From assembly GCF_016722765.1 (NCBI RefSeq), contig NZ_JAEQND010000012.1:146264-210263 (forward strand): DNA of 64,000 nucleotides. Direction: 5' to 3'. The DNA comes from Ramlibacter alkalitolerans. GTDB taxonomy: Bacteria > Pseudomonadota > Gammaproteobacteria > Burkholderiales > Burkholderiaceae_C. Shown in pieces: positions 26,553-37,272 of the stretch (positions within the stretch are counted from its first letter, which is position 1; each line of letters begins with the position of its first letter). The notes beneath the pieces are model-generated. The model saw only the letters and a list, made by a program, of their open reading frames with translations. It was not told the origin of the DNA and made no database searches. The position numbers and the translations under genes are program-made.

Positions 26553-26568
26553 TGCATCACTCGTGCCA
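26553..26568 (-). promoter_or_regulatory. Sigma-54 (-24/-12) promoter of the cytochrome operon
   Basis: On the minus strand the sequence is TGGCACGAGTGATGCA, with GG and GC exactly 10 bases apart as sigma-54 RNA polymerase requires. Transcription would start near 26542, about 26 bases before the first start codon at 26516. The NtrC-type activator encoded at 21153-22577 is the obvious regulator. Confidence 0.75.
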
Positions 26569-26863
26569 CGCGCCGTGCGCGCGGCGTTTCTCCTTTCATG
26601 ACAGGCACTTGCGAGTTGGAAGCGGTCCCCGTGGCGGGCCCGCGAAAGGGCGCGAAGTACATGCGGGACATGCAGCCCGCTGCGACGCTCCAGGGGATCT
26701 GCAATGGAATCAAGGACTTCGGCCGCTGCGGGGGTGCTGCGCGGCGGCATGCACCCCGTTGCGCCGGAAGGCAGTCGCTGCGAAATGTCCCTGGGGTCCA
26801 CGCCGACATCGTCGCGCCGCGATCGTGCAAATGGCACGCGCGCGCGCAGCGGGTGCATGAACC

Positions 26864-26877
26864 TTGACGTCCGTCAA
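26864..26877. promoter_or_regulatory. FNR-type binding site 1
   Basis: TTGAC-GTCC-GTCAA, a perfect palindrome around a 4-base spacer with the FNR core TTG-N8-CAA. It lies 217 bases before the rubrerythrin fusion start. Confidence 0.55.
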
Positions 26878-26942
26878 CGGCCCACGCGGCGCAGGGGCAT
26901 CACCGCCCGACCTCGGGACTGACCCTGAGGCCGCAGCCAATC

Positions 26943-26956
26943 TTGAGGCACGTCAA
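26943..26956. promoter_or_regulatory. FNR-type binding site 2
   Basis: TTGAG-GCAC-GTCAA, FNR core intact, 138 bases before the rubrerythrin fusion start. With site 1 it forms a tandem pair about 79 bases apart centre to centre. Confidence 0.5.
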
Positions 26957-27094
26957 CGTCGCCGCGGCACGCGCGCTGTTTACTGCAACGCGCAGCGACC
27001 CCAGAACAAGCAGGAGACAAAGTCTTATCCGCGCCCGCACCGCGGGCCTTGCCGCGCCCTGCTGCGGCCCGTCCCGCTGCGCGTGGAGACTGCC

Positions 27095-29224
27095 ATGGTC
27101 CGCATTGCGCCAGAGACCGAGACGACGCCCTTCCTGTGTGCCAACGCACCGACGCAGTGGCACTGCCCGGACTGCGGCGTCATCAGCATCGGCTTTGCCT
27201 TCCCCTACGGCCGCTGTCCGCATTGCGGCGGCCAGATGGCGCTGCTGCACGAGCCGCGCCGCCTCGGCCCCGACCAGGCGGCGCAGCACGCGGTGCGGCT
27301 CGCCTTCGAGATCGAGCTCGGCGGACGCGCCTTCTACCAGCGCGCCGCCGCCGAGACGACGGACGACACGCTGCGCCTGCTGTTCTCGCAGTTCGCGCTG
27401 ATGGAGGGCGAACACATGGAGACGCTGAGCGATCGCTACCGCGTCGACGTTCCGGTGCCCTCGCCGGGATTCCGCATCGAGCTGGCCGCCCTGTTCGCGC
27501 ACGTGGAGCACCGGCCGCAGGATCCCGACAACCTGTTCCGCATCGCCATCGCGCTGGAGGAACGCGCGGCGGCCTTCTTCCGCATGCGCGCGGCGGTCGC
27601 GCCGGCCGGCTCCTCCGAGCAGCAGCTGTACCTGGAGCTCGGCGCCGAGGAGATCGAGCACGCCGACATCCTCACCACGGCCTATCAGGAGTGGCGCGCC
27701 CGCCAGCCGGCGGCCGAGGCGCCTCCCGCGCAGGAAGTGGCGCCAGCCGTCGGCCCGGCGCCGCTCAATGGCGCGGAACTGCTGCTGGCGCAGGGCGAGG
27801 CCGACCAGGTAGCGCTGGTGTGCGGGGACCAGCAGCTCACGTATGCGCAGTTGCGCGACCGGGTCGCGCGCGCGGCCGGCGCCTGGAAGGCGCGCGGGCT
27901 GCGGCCGGGCGACCGCGTCGCCGTCAAGCTGCCGGATGGCATCGACTGGGTGGTGGCCTTCCTCGGCACCATCTGGGCCGGCGGCGTCGCGGTGGCCGTG
28001 AACCCGCACGTCCCGGCCGCCGAATGGAACTACATCCTCGACGAGGCGGGCTTCGCCATCATCCTGGCGGAGCATGCCGACGACACGCCCGCGCCGTGGG
28101 GCGGCCGTGTGATCCAGCTCGAGCCGGGCCGGCATGAAGTGACCGCCGCCGAGCCGGTGCGGGCGCACCGGGTCGACGACGACACGCCGGCGTTCTGGTG
28201 CCATTCCTCCGGCACCTCGGGCAAGCCCAAGGCGGTGGTGCACCGGCACCGCTTCGCGCGCGAGATCGAGCGCGTCTCGTGCGAGCGCCTGGGCATCACC
28301 GCGCAGGACCGCCTGTTCGCCACCTCGCGCCTGTTCTTCTCCTATCCGCAGACCAACAGCCTGTTCGCGGGGCTGAAGATCGGCGCCACCGTCATCCTCG
28401 ATCCGCAGTGGCCCACCGCGGCATCGGCCGCCGCGATCGTGGAACGCCAGCGACCCACCGTGTTCTTCAGCGTGCCCTCGCTGTACCGCAACCTGCTGCA
28501 CGCCGGCCTGGCCCCCGCGATCGTCGCCGCGGGCGTGCGCCTGTGCGTCTCGGCCGGCGAGATGCTGCCGGCGAGCCTGCGCGACGCCTGGCGCAAGGCG
28601 ACCGGGCTGGAGATGATCGACGGCTACGGCGCCTCCGAAACGCTGGTGCTGGTGCTGACGGCGCGCGGCGACGACGACGGCCTGCAGCCCTCACCGGGCG
28701 TCGAGGTGCATCCCCTGGACCCCGAGGCCGCGGCGGCGGGAATGCCGACCCGACTGAGCTTCCACGTCTCGACGCTGGCGCGCGGCTACCTCGATCGACC
28801 CGCCGCGCAGGCGCAGTCCTTCCGGGGCGACGCCTTCTGCCCGGCCGACCTGTTCGTGCCCACGCGCGGCGGCGGCTGGCGCTTCGCCGGTCGCGAGGAT
28901 TCGCTGGTGAAGATCCGCGGCCGCTGGGTCAACCTGGTGGAGCTGGAGGAGAAGCTCGCCGCCGGCGTGCCGGGCGTGCTCGAGGCGGCGACGGTCTGCG
29001 TGCCGGACGAGGACGGCGTCGATTCGGTCGTGCTGTTCTTCGCCGCCAGGCCGGGCGAAGCGGCGCGCGCCGAAGAAGGCCTGCGGGCCCGCGCGGCGAG
29101 CCTGCGGCCGCACGAGCGGCCGCGGTCCTTCCACGACGTGCCCGCCCTGCCCCGCACGGCCACCGGCAAGCTGCTGCGGCGCAAGCTGGCGGACGCGTTC
29201 GTCAACGGGGTGGCGGCCGCGTAG
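27095..29224 (+). CDS. Zinc-ribbon/rubrerythrin-like diiron domain fused to acyl-CoA ligase
   Basis: A 709-residue three-part protein. Residues 24-44 form a rubredoxin-like ribbon (CPDC and CPHC, Cys24, 27, 41, 44). Residues about 60-200 are a ferritin-like four-helix domain with Glu72, ExxH at 104-107, a further Glu in AIALEERAAAF and a second ExxH in EEIEHAD, as in rubrerythrin diiron sites. From about 230 on it is an AMP-forming ligase like benzoate-CoA ligase (SSGTSGKPKAVVHRH, GYGASETL, and a Lys in TATGKLLRR). ATG 27095 is preferred to an in-frame ATG at 26864, which lies on an FNR site. The substrate is unknown. The 3' end overlaps the next gene, which is convergent. Confidence 0.85.
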   Translation: MVRIAPETETTPFLCANAPTQWHCPDCGVISIGFAFPYGRCPHCGGQMALLHEPRRLGPDQAAQHAVRLAFEIELGGRAFYQRAAAETTDDTLRLLFSQFALMEGEHMETLSDRYRVDVPVPSPGFRIELAALFAHVEHRPQDPDNLFRIAIALEERAAAFFRMRAAVAPAGSSEQQLYLELGAEEIEHADILTTAYQEWRARQPAAEAPPAQEVAPAVGPAPLNGAELLLAQGEADQVALVCGDQQLTYAQLRDRVARAAGAWKARGLRPGDRVAVKLPDGIDWVVAFLGTIWAGGVAVAVNPHVPAAEWNYILDEAGFAIILAEHADDTPAPWGGRVIQLEPGRHEVTAAEPVRAHRVDDDTPAFWCHSSGTSGKPKAVVHRHRFAREIERVSCERLGITAQDRLFATSRLFFSYPQTNSLFAGLKIGATVILDPQWPTAASAAAIVERQRPTVFFSVPSLYRNLLHAGLAPAIVAAGVRLCVSAGEMLPASLRDAWRKATGLEMIDGYGASETLVLVLTARGDDDGLQPSPGVEVHPLDPEAAAAGMPTRLSFHVSTLARGYLDRPAAQAQSFRGDAFCPADLFVPTRGGGWRFAGREDSLVKIRGRWVNLVELEEKLAAGVPGVLEAATVCVPDEDGVDSVVLFFAARPGEAARAEEGLRARAASLRPHERPRSFHDVPALPRTATGKLLRRKLADAFVNGVAAA

Positions 29225-29612
29225 GCACTACGGGGGAGCCGCCTTCCACCCGCAGGATGGCGAGTCGCGTGCCGGCCGGCAGTGCCGCCTGCACGGCCAG
29301 GACGGCGGCCTGCGCCGACTGCTGTTTCGGATCGAGCACGAAGGACACGGCGGCCGGCTCCGCGGACACGCGCACGCTGCGCGCTTCGACGCCGCGCACG
29401 CGCGCCGCCGCCACGCGCGCACGCTGCACGTCGCGCAAGCCCACGACGTCGCAATAGACCACCAGGCGGCCGCGCGCCAGCGCATCCTGCACCGAGCGGT
29501 AGTCGTAGGTCGCGGCCACCTTGTCTTCGATGCAGACCCCGCACGCCTGCGCCGGTGCGCCCAGCAGCAGCGCGAGCGCGCCGCCGAGCGCCGCACGGGC
29601 CGCCGCCTTCAT
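29202..29612 (-). CDS. Exported CxxC protein of unknown function
   Basis: A 136-residue protein with a signal peptide (cut after AQA, about residue 23) and a mature N-terminus that begins CGVC (24-27), followed by IEDKVAATYDY. No other motif is recognised; the rest looks like a ferredoxin-like alpha/beta fold resembling heavy-metal-associated domains (RVRGVEARSVRVSAEP), which is inference. The start ATG 29612 overlaps the stop of the copper protein gene upstream, so the two are probably one operon and it may assist copper or heme handling. It overlaps the convergent ligase gene by 23 bases. Confidence 0.7.
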   Translation of the reverse strand: MKAAARAALGGALALLLGAPAQACGVCIEDKVAATYDYRSVQDALARGRLVVYCDVVGLRDVQRARVAAARVRGVEARSVRVSAEPAAVSFVLDPKQQSAQAAVLAVQAALPAGTRLAILRVEGGSPVVPTRPPPR

Positions 29613-31327
29613 CGCCGCGCTCCCGAGCCCGCGCCGGCAGGCGCCGAAGCGCCGCGCTGCGTCGCCGGCGCGGTCGGGCTCGGCATGCCCGAGGCTGGCG
29701 AAGCCGCCGCACCTGGCGTGGTGCCCGGCGCCGCCGCACCCGGCGTCGTGCCCGTGGCGGGCGAGCTCGCGCCGGTGCCGCCCGCGGCCGGCGCGCTCGC
29801 CCCAGCAGCCGGCGCACTTGCGCCGGGCACGGCCGCCGCCGCCGTCGCCGTCGCCGTCGGCTGGATGTTGGCGTCGGCCCACTTGAAGTATTCGATGTAG
29901 CCCTTGATCTCCTCGTCGCTCAGGCCCTGGTTGGGCATCGGGATCTTCCAGCGCTCCAGCATCGCCTTGGCGGTGGGGTCGGTCTGCAGCATCTGCTCGG
30001 GCGACTTCAGCCAGCGCGTGAGCCACGCGGTGTCGTGCCGCTTGGTGGTCCCCAGCAGGTCGGGGCCGAGCTTGTCGCCGCCGCCCAGCGAGTGGCAGGC
30101 CAGGCACTTGGACTGGAACGCTAGCTGGGCGCGCTGCGCGGTGGGATCGGTCGGCACCATCTGCGTCGCCGGGATGTTGTGGTGTTCCGGGTCGCCCTGC
30201 ACGTTGCCGGCGGCGATGAAGCCGATGGCGCCCTGCGACGCATTGGCGAAATGGTGGTCCACCATCACGTAGTTGCCGGCCTCGGGGATCATGAATTCCA
30301 CGATCGCGCTGTTGGACGAGCCGAGCAGCACGGTCTGCGCGCCGCGCAGCTGGTTGTCCGGGTTGCCCTCGAGCCAGACGCGGTCGAAGATCGTGCCGAC
30401 GACGTGGAAGCTGGAGGTGTTGGAGGGGCCCACGTTCAGCACGAACAGGCGCACGCGCTCGCCCGGGTTGGATACCAGGGGCTTGTCGACCATGCCGTTG
30501 TAGCGGCCGTTGAACACGGTGTAGGTCGGCGCCTTGGTGCGCACGCGCGCGCCGTCCAGCACGTACAGCGGCGCGCCGTCCACCTTGCGCTTGTCGGGGT
30601 CGAGCCGGGTGTAGAACTCGCTCTGCACCACCGCGTACTCGCGGTCGGCCTTTGTCGGGTAGCCGCCGCGCGGCTCCACGATCATCATGCCGTACATGCC
30701 CGAGGCGATGTGTTCCAGCACCATCGGCGTGCCGCAGTGGTACATGTACACGCCCGCGTAGTTGAGCGTGAACTCGAAGGAGATCGTCTGCCCCGGCGCG
30801 ATCGACTTGTACTTGTCCCCGGGCGAGACCATCGCCGAGTGGAAGTCCATCGAGTGCATCATCGGTGCGGCCTGCAGGCTCACGCCCGGCATCACCTCGT
30901 CGGACCGGTTGGTCATGCTGAACTTGATGCGGTCGCCCACCCGGGCACGGATCACCGGCCCCGGCACCGTGTCGCCGAAGGTCCAGGCGCTGAACTTCAC
31001 GCCCGGTGCGATCTCGATGATCTTGTGCGTCGTGTCCAGCCGCACTTCCTTCACCGGTGAGGGATCCAGCGGCTGGAGCGCGGGCCCGGGACTGATCGCG
31101 TTGCCGAACGCGAAGGTGCCGGTGTGCCGGTCGGCCGAGACCACGGAAGGCGTGGGCTTCAGGTCCATCTTCGAGACGTCGTAGTCGTCGGCGGGGCCGC
31201 TGCGGGCGGCCGGCGCGGACGCCGGTGCCGATGCCGGCGTCGCCGCGGGTTGCTCCGGGATGCGCTCGCTGCACGCGGCGAGCAGTGCGAGACCGGCCAG
31301 GATGAGGAGAACGGAACGTGGCAGCAT
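29609..31327 (-). CDS. NirK-like two-domain copper oxidase lipoprotein fused to cytochrome c
   Basis: A 572-residue exported protein. The signal peptide ends in lipobox LAAC (Cys19). Two cupredoxin domains follow; domain 1 carries HSMDFH and the type 1 copper set in YHCGTPMVLEHIASGM (His, Cys, His, Met), and domain 2 has the SFHVVG His typical of the intersubunit type 2 site. A cytochrome c domain with CLACH (about residue 390) and a 60-residue Ala/Pro/Thr tail complete it. This resembles nitrite reductases with a fused cytochrome, but the HCGTP loop differs from classic NirK, so nitrite reductase versus another copper oxidase is undecided. Confidence 0.78.
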   Translation of the reverse strand: MLPRSVLLILAGLALLAACSERIPEQPAATPASAPASAPAARSGPADDYDVSKMDLKPTPSVVSADRHTGTFAFGNAISPGPALQPLDPSPVKEVRLDTTHKIIEIAPGVKFSAWTFGDTVPGPVIRARVGDRIKFSMTNRSDEVMPGVSLQAAPMMHSMDFHSAMVSPGDKYKSIAPGQTISFEFTLNYAGVYMYHCGTPMVLEHIASGMYGMMIVEPRGGYPTKADREYAVVQSEFYTRLDPDKRKVDGAPLYVLDGARVRTKAPTYTVFNGRYNGMVDKPLVSNPGERVRLFVLNVGPSNTSSFHVVGTIFDRVWLEGNPDNQLRGAQTVLLGSSNSAIVEFMIPEAGNYVMVDHHFANASQGAIGFIAAGNVQGDPEHHNIPATQMVPTDPTAQRAQLAFQSKCLACHSLGGGDKLGPDLLGTTKRHDTAWLTRWLKSPEQMLQTDPTAKAMLERWKIPMPNQGLSDEEIKGYIEYFKWADANIQPTATATAAAAVPGASAPAAGASAPAAGGTGASSPATGTTPGAAAPGTTPGAAASPASGMPSPTAPATQRGASAPAGAGSGARR

Positions 31328-31498
31328 GCGGGCGTCCTTCGCGTCTTCAGGGCGGCTGAGTCTAGCCACGGACGACAGTTTCGTGGGGCGAAGGCGCGTC
31401 GCAGCGCGGCCTCAGTGTCGGCGGGAAATGAGGTGAGCGACAGTCCCGGATAGCGTGCGTTCTTTCTTCTGATGAGGGCTGCTGTCCATAATCGGCGC

Positions 31499-33007
31499 AT
31501 GCCTGCGCCCCTGACCTGCCCCTTCACGCTCGAGGAAGCCACCATCGCCGGCGTGCACGCCGCGTACCGCAGCGGTGCGCTGAGCACGGTCGAACTGGTG
31601 CGGGCCTGCCTCGCGCGCATCGAGGCCTACGACCGCCATGGCCCTGCCCTGCGCGCCCTGCTGGCCGTGAACCCGCGCGCGCTGGAAGAAGCGGCACGGC
31701 TCGACGCGGCCTGGCGCGCCGACCCGCGGCGCGCCGGGCCGCTGCACGGCATCCCGGTGATCCTGAAGGACAACTTCGACACCTGCGACCTGCCCACCAC
31801 CGGCGGCAGCGTGGCCATGCGCGAGTCGCGGCCGCGCACGGACGCCTTCACCGTGGAGCGCCTGCGCCAGGCGGGCGCCCTGATCCTGGCCAAGTCCAAC
31901 CTGCAGGAGTTCGCGCGCGGCGGCATCTCGATCAGCAGCCTGGGCGGGCAGACGCTCAACCCGTACGACCTCACGCGCACGCCCGGCGGCTCCAGCGGCG
32001 GAACCGGCGCCGCGATCGCGGCCGGCTTCGCGCTGGTGGGCACCGGCAGCGACACCGGGCAGTCGATCCGCTCGCCGGCCTCGGCCTGCTGCCTGGTGGG
32101 CGTGCGGCCCACGCGCGGGCTGGTGAGCCGCGCCGGCGTGATGCCCAACAGCCTGACGCAGGATGAAGCCGGCCCCATCGCCCGCACGGCGGAAGATGCC
32201 GCGCGCCTGCTCGACGTGATGGCGGGCTTCGATCCCCGCGATCCCGTGACCGCGCTGGGGGTCGGCCGCGCCCCCGGCAACTACGCCTCGGCCTTGCGGG
32301 CCGACGCGCTGCACGGCGCGCGCATCGGCCTGCTGGAGAACCTGTGCGGCAACGAGGAGCGGCACGCGCCGGTCAACGCCGTCATGGAGCAGGTCGTGCG
32401 TGTCATGGAGGGCCAGGGCGCGACGCTCGTGCGCCTGCGCATCGACGGGCTCGAGGAGCTCGCCAGCCGCGTCAGCACCGATCGCTGGGAGGCGCGCGCG
32501 GCCTTCGATGCCTACTTCGCCGGGCTCGGACCGGATCAACCGGTCACCAGTTTCCGCCAGCTCGTGGCGACGCAGACGGCCGTGCCGGAGATCCAGCGGG
32601 CGATGGAAGCCGAACTCGCGATCGAGGACGGCCTGGCCGACCCGGAATACCTGCAGCGCCTGGCCAACCGCGACCGGCTGCGCGTGCTGCTGGCCTCGCG
32701 CATGGCGCAGCTGCGCCTGGACGCCCTCCTCTATCCCCTGCAGCGCATCCTGGTGGTGCCCACCGGCTGCACGGAGCAGGCCGAGCGCAATGGCGTGCTC
32801 TCGCACGGCACCGGCTTTCCCGCGGTCACTTTCCCGGGCGGCTTCTCGCAGCCGACGGCGAGCGCGCCGCTGGGCGTGCCGGTCGGCGCGGAACTGCTGG
32901 GGCCCGACTTCAGCGAGGCGCGGCTGCTGTCCTATGCCCACGCCTTCGAGCAGGCGGCGCGCATGCGCAAGGCCCCGCGCAGCACGCCGCCGCTGTCAGG
33001 CTCCTAG
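31499..33007 (+). CDS. Amidase signature family enzyme
   Basis: A 502-residue amidase. The Ser-cisSer-Lys triad is visible: Lys in VILKDNFDTCD, the cis-Ser and neighbours in TPGGSSGGTG, and the nucleophile Ser in GSDTGQSIRSPAS. No signal peptide is seen, so it is probably cytoplasmic. It hydrolyses an amide; the substrate is not predictable. ATG 31499 is preferred to the in-frame ATG 31472, since a CATAAT-like -10 hexamer lies just before it. It overlaps the convergent aldehyde dehydrogenase gene by 4 bases. Confidence 0.88.
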   Translation: MPAPLTCPFTLEEATIAGVHAAYRSGALSTVELVRACLARIEAYDRHGPALRALLAVNPRALEEAARLDAAWRADPRRAGPLHGIPVILKDNFDTCDLPTTGGSVAMRESRPRTDAFTVERLRQAGALILAKSNLQEFARGGISISSLGGQTLNPYDLTRTPGGSSGGTGAAIAAGFALVGTGSDTGQSIRSPASACCLVGVRPTRGLVSRAGVMPNSLTQDEAGPIARTAEDAARLLDVMAGFDPRDPVTALGVGRAPGNYASALRADALHGARIGLLENLCGNEERHAPVNAVMEQVVRVMEGQGATLVRLRIDGLEELASRVSTDRWEARAAFDAYFAGLGPDQPVTSFRQLVATQTAVPEIQRAMEAELAIEDGLADPEYLQRLANRDRLRVLLASRMAQLRLDALLYPLQRILVVPTGCTEQAERNGVLSHGTGFPAVTFPGGFSQPTASAPLGVPVGAELLGPDFSEARLLSYAHAFEQAARMRKAPRSTPPLSGS

Positions 33008-34524
33008 AAGAAGCCCAGCGCCTTCGGGCTGTAGCTCACCAGCAGGTTCTTGGTCTGCTGGTAGTGATCGAGCATGACCTTGTGGGTTTCGCGCCCGATG
33101 CCCGACTCCTTGTAGCCGCCGAACGCCGCGTGCGCCGGGTAGGCGTGGTAGCAATTGGTCCACACGCGGCCGGCCTGGATGGCGCGGCCCATGCGGTAGG
33201 CGCGGCTGCCGTCGCGCGTCCAGACGCCGGCGCCCAGGCCGTAGTGCGTGTCGTTGGCGATCTGCAGCGCTTCCGCCTCGTCCTTGAAGGTGGTCACGGC
33301 CAGCACCGGGCCGAAGATCTCCTCCTGGAAGATTCGCATCTTGTTGTGGCCCTTGAACATGGTCGGCTGGATGTAGTAGCCCTCGACCAGCTCGCCCGGC
33401 AGCTTGGCGCGGTCGCCGCCGACCAGCACCTGCGCGCCCTCTTCGCGGCCCAGCTTCAGGTAGGACTGGATCTTGTCCATCTGCTGCAGCGAAGCCTGCG
33501 CGCCCATCATCGTCTCGGTGTCGAGCGGGCTGCCCTGCTTGATCGCCTTGACGCGCTGGATCGCGCGTTCCATGAAGCGGTCGTACATGGAAGCCTGGAT
33601 CAGCGCGCGCGACGGGCAGGTGCAGACCTCGCCTTGGTTGAAGGCGAACAGCACCAGGCCCTCGATCGCCTTGTCCAGGAATTCGTCGTCGGCGGCGGCG
33701 ACATCGTCGAAGAAGACGTTGGGCGACTTGCCGCCCAGTTCCAGCGTGGCCGGGATCAGGTTGGTGGCCGCAGCCTGGGCGATCGCGCGGCCGGTGGCGG
33801 TGGAGCCGGTGAAGGCGAGCTTCGCGATGCGCTTGCTGGTGGCCAGCGGCGTGCCCGCTTCCTTGCCGAAGCCGTTGACGACGTTGACCACGCCGGCCGG
33901 CAGCAGGTCGGCGATCAGCTCCATCAGCACCAGGATCGACACCGGGGTGGATTCGGCGGGCTTGAGCACCACGCAGTTGCCGGCGGCGATGGCGGGCGCG
34001 AGCTTCCACGCGGCCATCAGGATCGGGAAGTTCCAGGGAATGATCTGGCCGACCACGCCCAGCGGCTCCTGGAAGTGGTAGGCGATCGTGTCCGGATCGA
34101 TCTCGCTCAGCGCGCCTTCCTGCGAGCGCAGGCAGCCGGCGAAGTAGCGGAAATGGTCGGCCGCCAGCGGGATGTCGGCGGCGAGCGTCTCGCGGATCGC
34201 CTTGCCGTTGTCCACCGTCTCGGCGTATGCGAGCTTCTCCAGGTTGGCGTCGATGCGGTCGGCGATCTTCAGCAGCACGCTGGCGCGCACGGCGGCCGGC
34301 GTGCGGCCCCAGGCCGGCGCGGCGGCATGGGCGGCATCGAGGGCGCGCTCGACGTCCTCGGCGGTCGAACGCGCAGCCTGCGTGTACGGCTGGCCGTTGA
34401 TGGGCGTCAGCACGTCGAAGTACTGGCCGCGCACGGGGGCCACGAACCTGCCGCCGATGAAGTTGTCGTAGCGGGTCTTGAAAGCGACGGGGGCGCCGGC
34501 GGCACCAGGCTTGGCAAAGATCAC
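33004..34524 (-). CDS. NAD-dependent aldehyde dehydrogenase (acetaldehyde/ExaC type)
   Basis: A 506-residue aldehyde dehydrogenase. The NAD-binding GSTATGR motif, catalytic Glu in LELGGKSPN and nucleophile Cys in NQGEVCTCPSR are present, and the sequence matches the group induced on ethanol or acetoin in proteobacteria (ExaC/AcoD). The start is GTG 34524 with GGAGAC 6 bases upstream. A sigma-54 promoter at 34583-34598 and the divergent activator gene show how it is controlled. It oxidises acetaldehyde-like substrates to acids in the cytoplasm. Confidence 0.92.
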   Translation of the reverse strand: MIFAKPGAAGAPVAFKTRYDNFIGGRFVAPVRGQYFDVLTPINGQPYTQAARSTAEDVERALDAAHAAAPAWGRTPAAVRASVLLKIADRIDANLEKLAYAETVDNGKAIRETLAADIPLAADHFRYFAGCLRSQEGALSEIDPDTIAYHFQEPLGVVGQIIPWNFPILMAAWKLAPAIAAGNCVVLKPAESTPVSILVLMELIADLLPAGVVNVVNGFGKEAGTPLATSKRIAKLAFTGSTATGRAIAQAAATNLIPATLELGGKSPNVFFDDVAAADDEFLDKAIEGLVLFAFNQGEVCTCPSRALIQASMYDRFMERAIQRVKAIKQGSPLDTETMMGAQASLQQMDKIQSYLKLGREEGAQVLVGGDRAKLPGELVEGYYIQPTMFKGHNKMRIFQEEIFGPVLAVTTFKDEAEALQIANDTHYGLGAGVWTRDGSRAYRMGRAIQAGRVWTNCYHAYPAHAAFGGYKESGIGRETHKVMLDHYQQTKNLLVSYSPKALGFF

Positions 34525-34582
34525 GTCTTGTCTCCGGATGGTGGATGGAAGGAAGCGCAGCGGGCGCCTCCGTCCCTTCGAT

Positions 34583-34598
34583 TGCACGGCGCGTGCCA
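34583..34598 (-). promoter_or_regulatory. Sigma-54 promoter of the aldehyde dehydrogenase gene
   Basis: Minus-strand TGGCACGCGCCGTGCA has GG and GC 10 bases apart and matches the -24/-12 consensus closely. Transcription would begin about 48 bases before the GTG start at 34524. The divergent AcoR-like gene should encode the activator. Confidence 0.78.
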
Positions 34599-34696
34599 CC
34601 GCACGGTTTCGGCGCCGGATGGCTGCAAGCGTGCAGAAAGGCAGCCGCCATACGGTGCGTGTCGTGCCAGGCCGGCGCAGTTGCGCCAGCGGGGTG

Positions 34697-34711
34697 TGTC
34701 AGAACGGAACA
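34697..34711. promoter_or_regulatory. Possible upstream activator site for the AcoR-like regulator
   Basis: TGTCAGAACGGAACA is an imperfect palindrome with TGT/ACA ends, about 110 bases upstream of the sigma-54 promoter. Location and shape suit an enhancer-type site for the divergent Fis-family activator, but the match is not decisive. Confidence 0.35.
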
Positions 34712-34777
34712 GGCGCTTGCGATTTGGCGCGAAACCGCACGCGCCGCCGCCGCACAATGCGCGACAGGAGACCCAGC

Positions 34778-36736
<1,959 letters not shown>

Positions 36737-36809
36737 GGAAAAGGAGGCCCCCCGTAAAGCCCGAGCCGGCGACCTTCTGGGAGCGAGGATGCGGGCTGGC
36801 GCCCCATCC

Positions 36810-36823
36810 TTGCTCCAGATCAA
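36810..36823. promoter_or_regulatory. FNR-type binding site 3
   Basis: TTGCT-CCAG-ATCAA, with the TTG-N8-CAA core, 56 bases before the DksA-like start; this is about where a class II (-41.5) site would sit for a short leader. Confidence 0.55.
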
Positions 36824-36879
36824 GACGCCGGACGGCCCGCTGTCCAGAATCGCCTGAGGTTCCGTCCTGCAGTTTCGCC

Positions 36880-37260
36880 ATGCCCGTTCTCGTCGCCTCG
36901 CCCGTCACGCAGCAGCTCGCCGCGAAGCTGCGCCTGCGCGCCGCCGAACTGAGCGCCCTGCTGCAGCAGCATGCCGGCGCGGCCGTGCTCGCCACGGACA
37001 ATCCGCCCGACGTGCTGGACTTCAAGGACGTCGCGGCCGGGGACCGGCAGGCCATCATCGACGAGGCCGCGCTGGCCAGCGCCACCGCGGAGCTGCAGCG
37101 GATCGTCGCGGCCCTGCGGCGCCTGGGCGACGGAAGCTACGGCGAATGCCAGGACTGCGGCGAGCCGATCGACGAGCGCCGCCTGTTCGCGCTGCCGGCC
37201 ACGCCGTTCTGCACCGCGTGCCAGGCGATCCACGAGCGGCCGGCCATGCCGCGCCGCTGA
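36880..37260 (+). CDS. DksA/TraR family zinc-finger protein
   Basis: A 126-residue protein with an N-terminal helical hairpin and a four-Cys zinc finger (CQDC and CTAC, near residues 90 and 111). The DksA-specific Asp pair at the coiled-coil tip cannot be placed with certainty, although DVLDFKDVAAGD may supply it. DksA-like proteins bind RNA polymerase in the secondary channel and act with ppGpp. It stands between the AcoR-like gene and phaC, with an FNR-type site just upstream, so a role in low-oxygen stress is likely. Confidence 0.82.
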   Translation: MPVLVASPVTQQLAAKLRLRAAELSALLQQHAGAAVLATDNPPDVLDFKDVAAGDRQAIIDEAALASATAELQRIVAALRRLGDGSYGECQDCGEPIDERRLFALPATPFCTACQAIHERPAMPRR

Positions 37261-37272
37261 GCGCTTCCCACC

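Larger units (their letters stand above)
26517..27094. other. 578-base divergent intergenic region
   Basis: This stretch separates the cytochrome operon from the rubrerythrin fusion gene. It contains a sigma-54 promoter for the minus-strand operon and two FNR-type palindromes towards the plus-strand gene. Open frames within it have no recognisable protein content. Confidence 0.6.

Noticed and set aside
26831..26850. TGGCACGCGCG sequence upstream of the rubrerythrin fusion as a plus-strand sigma-54 promoter
   Set aside because: The GG and GC are 9 or 11 bases apart rather than 10, so it does not meet the spacing rule.
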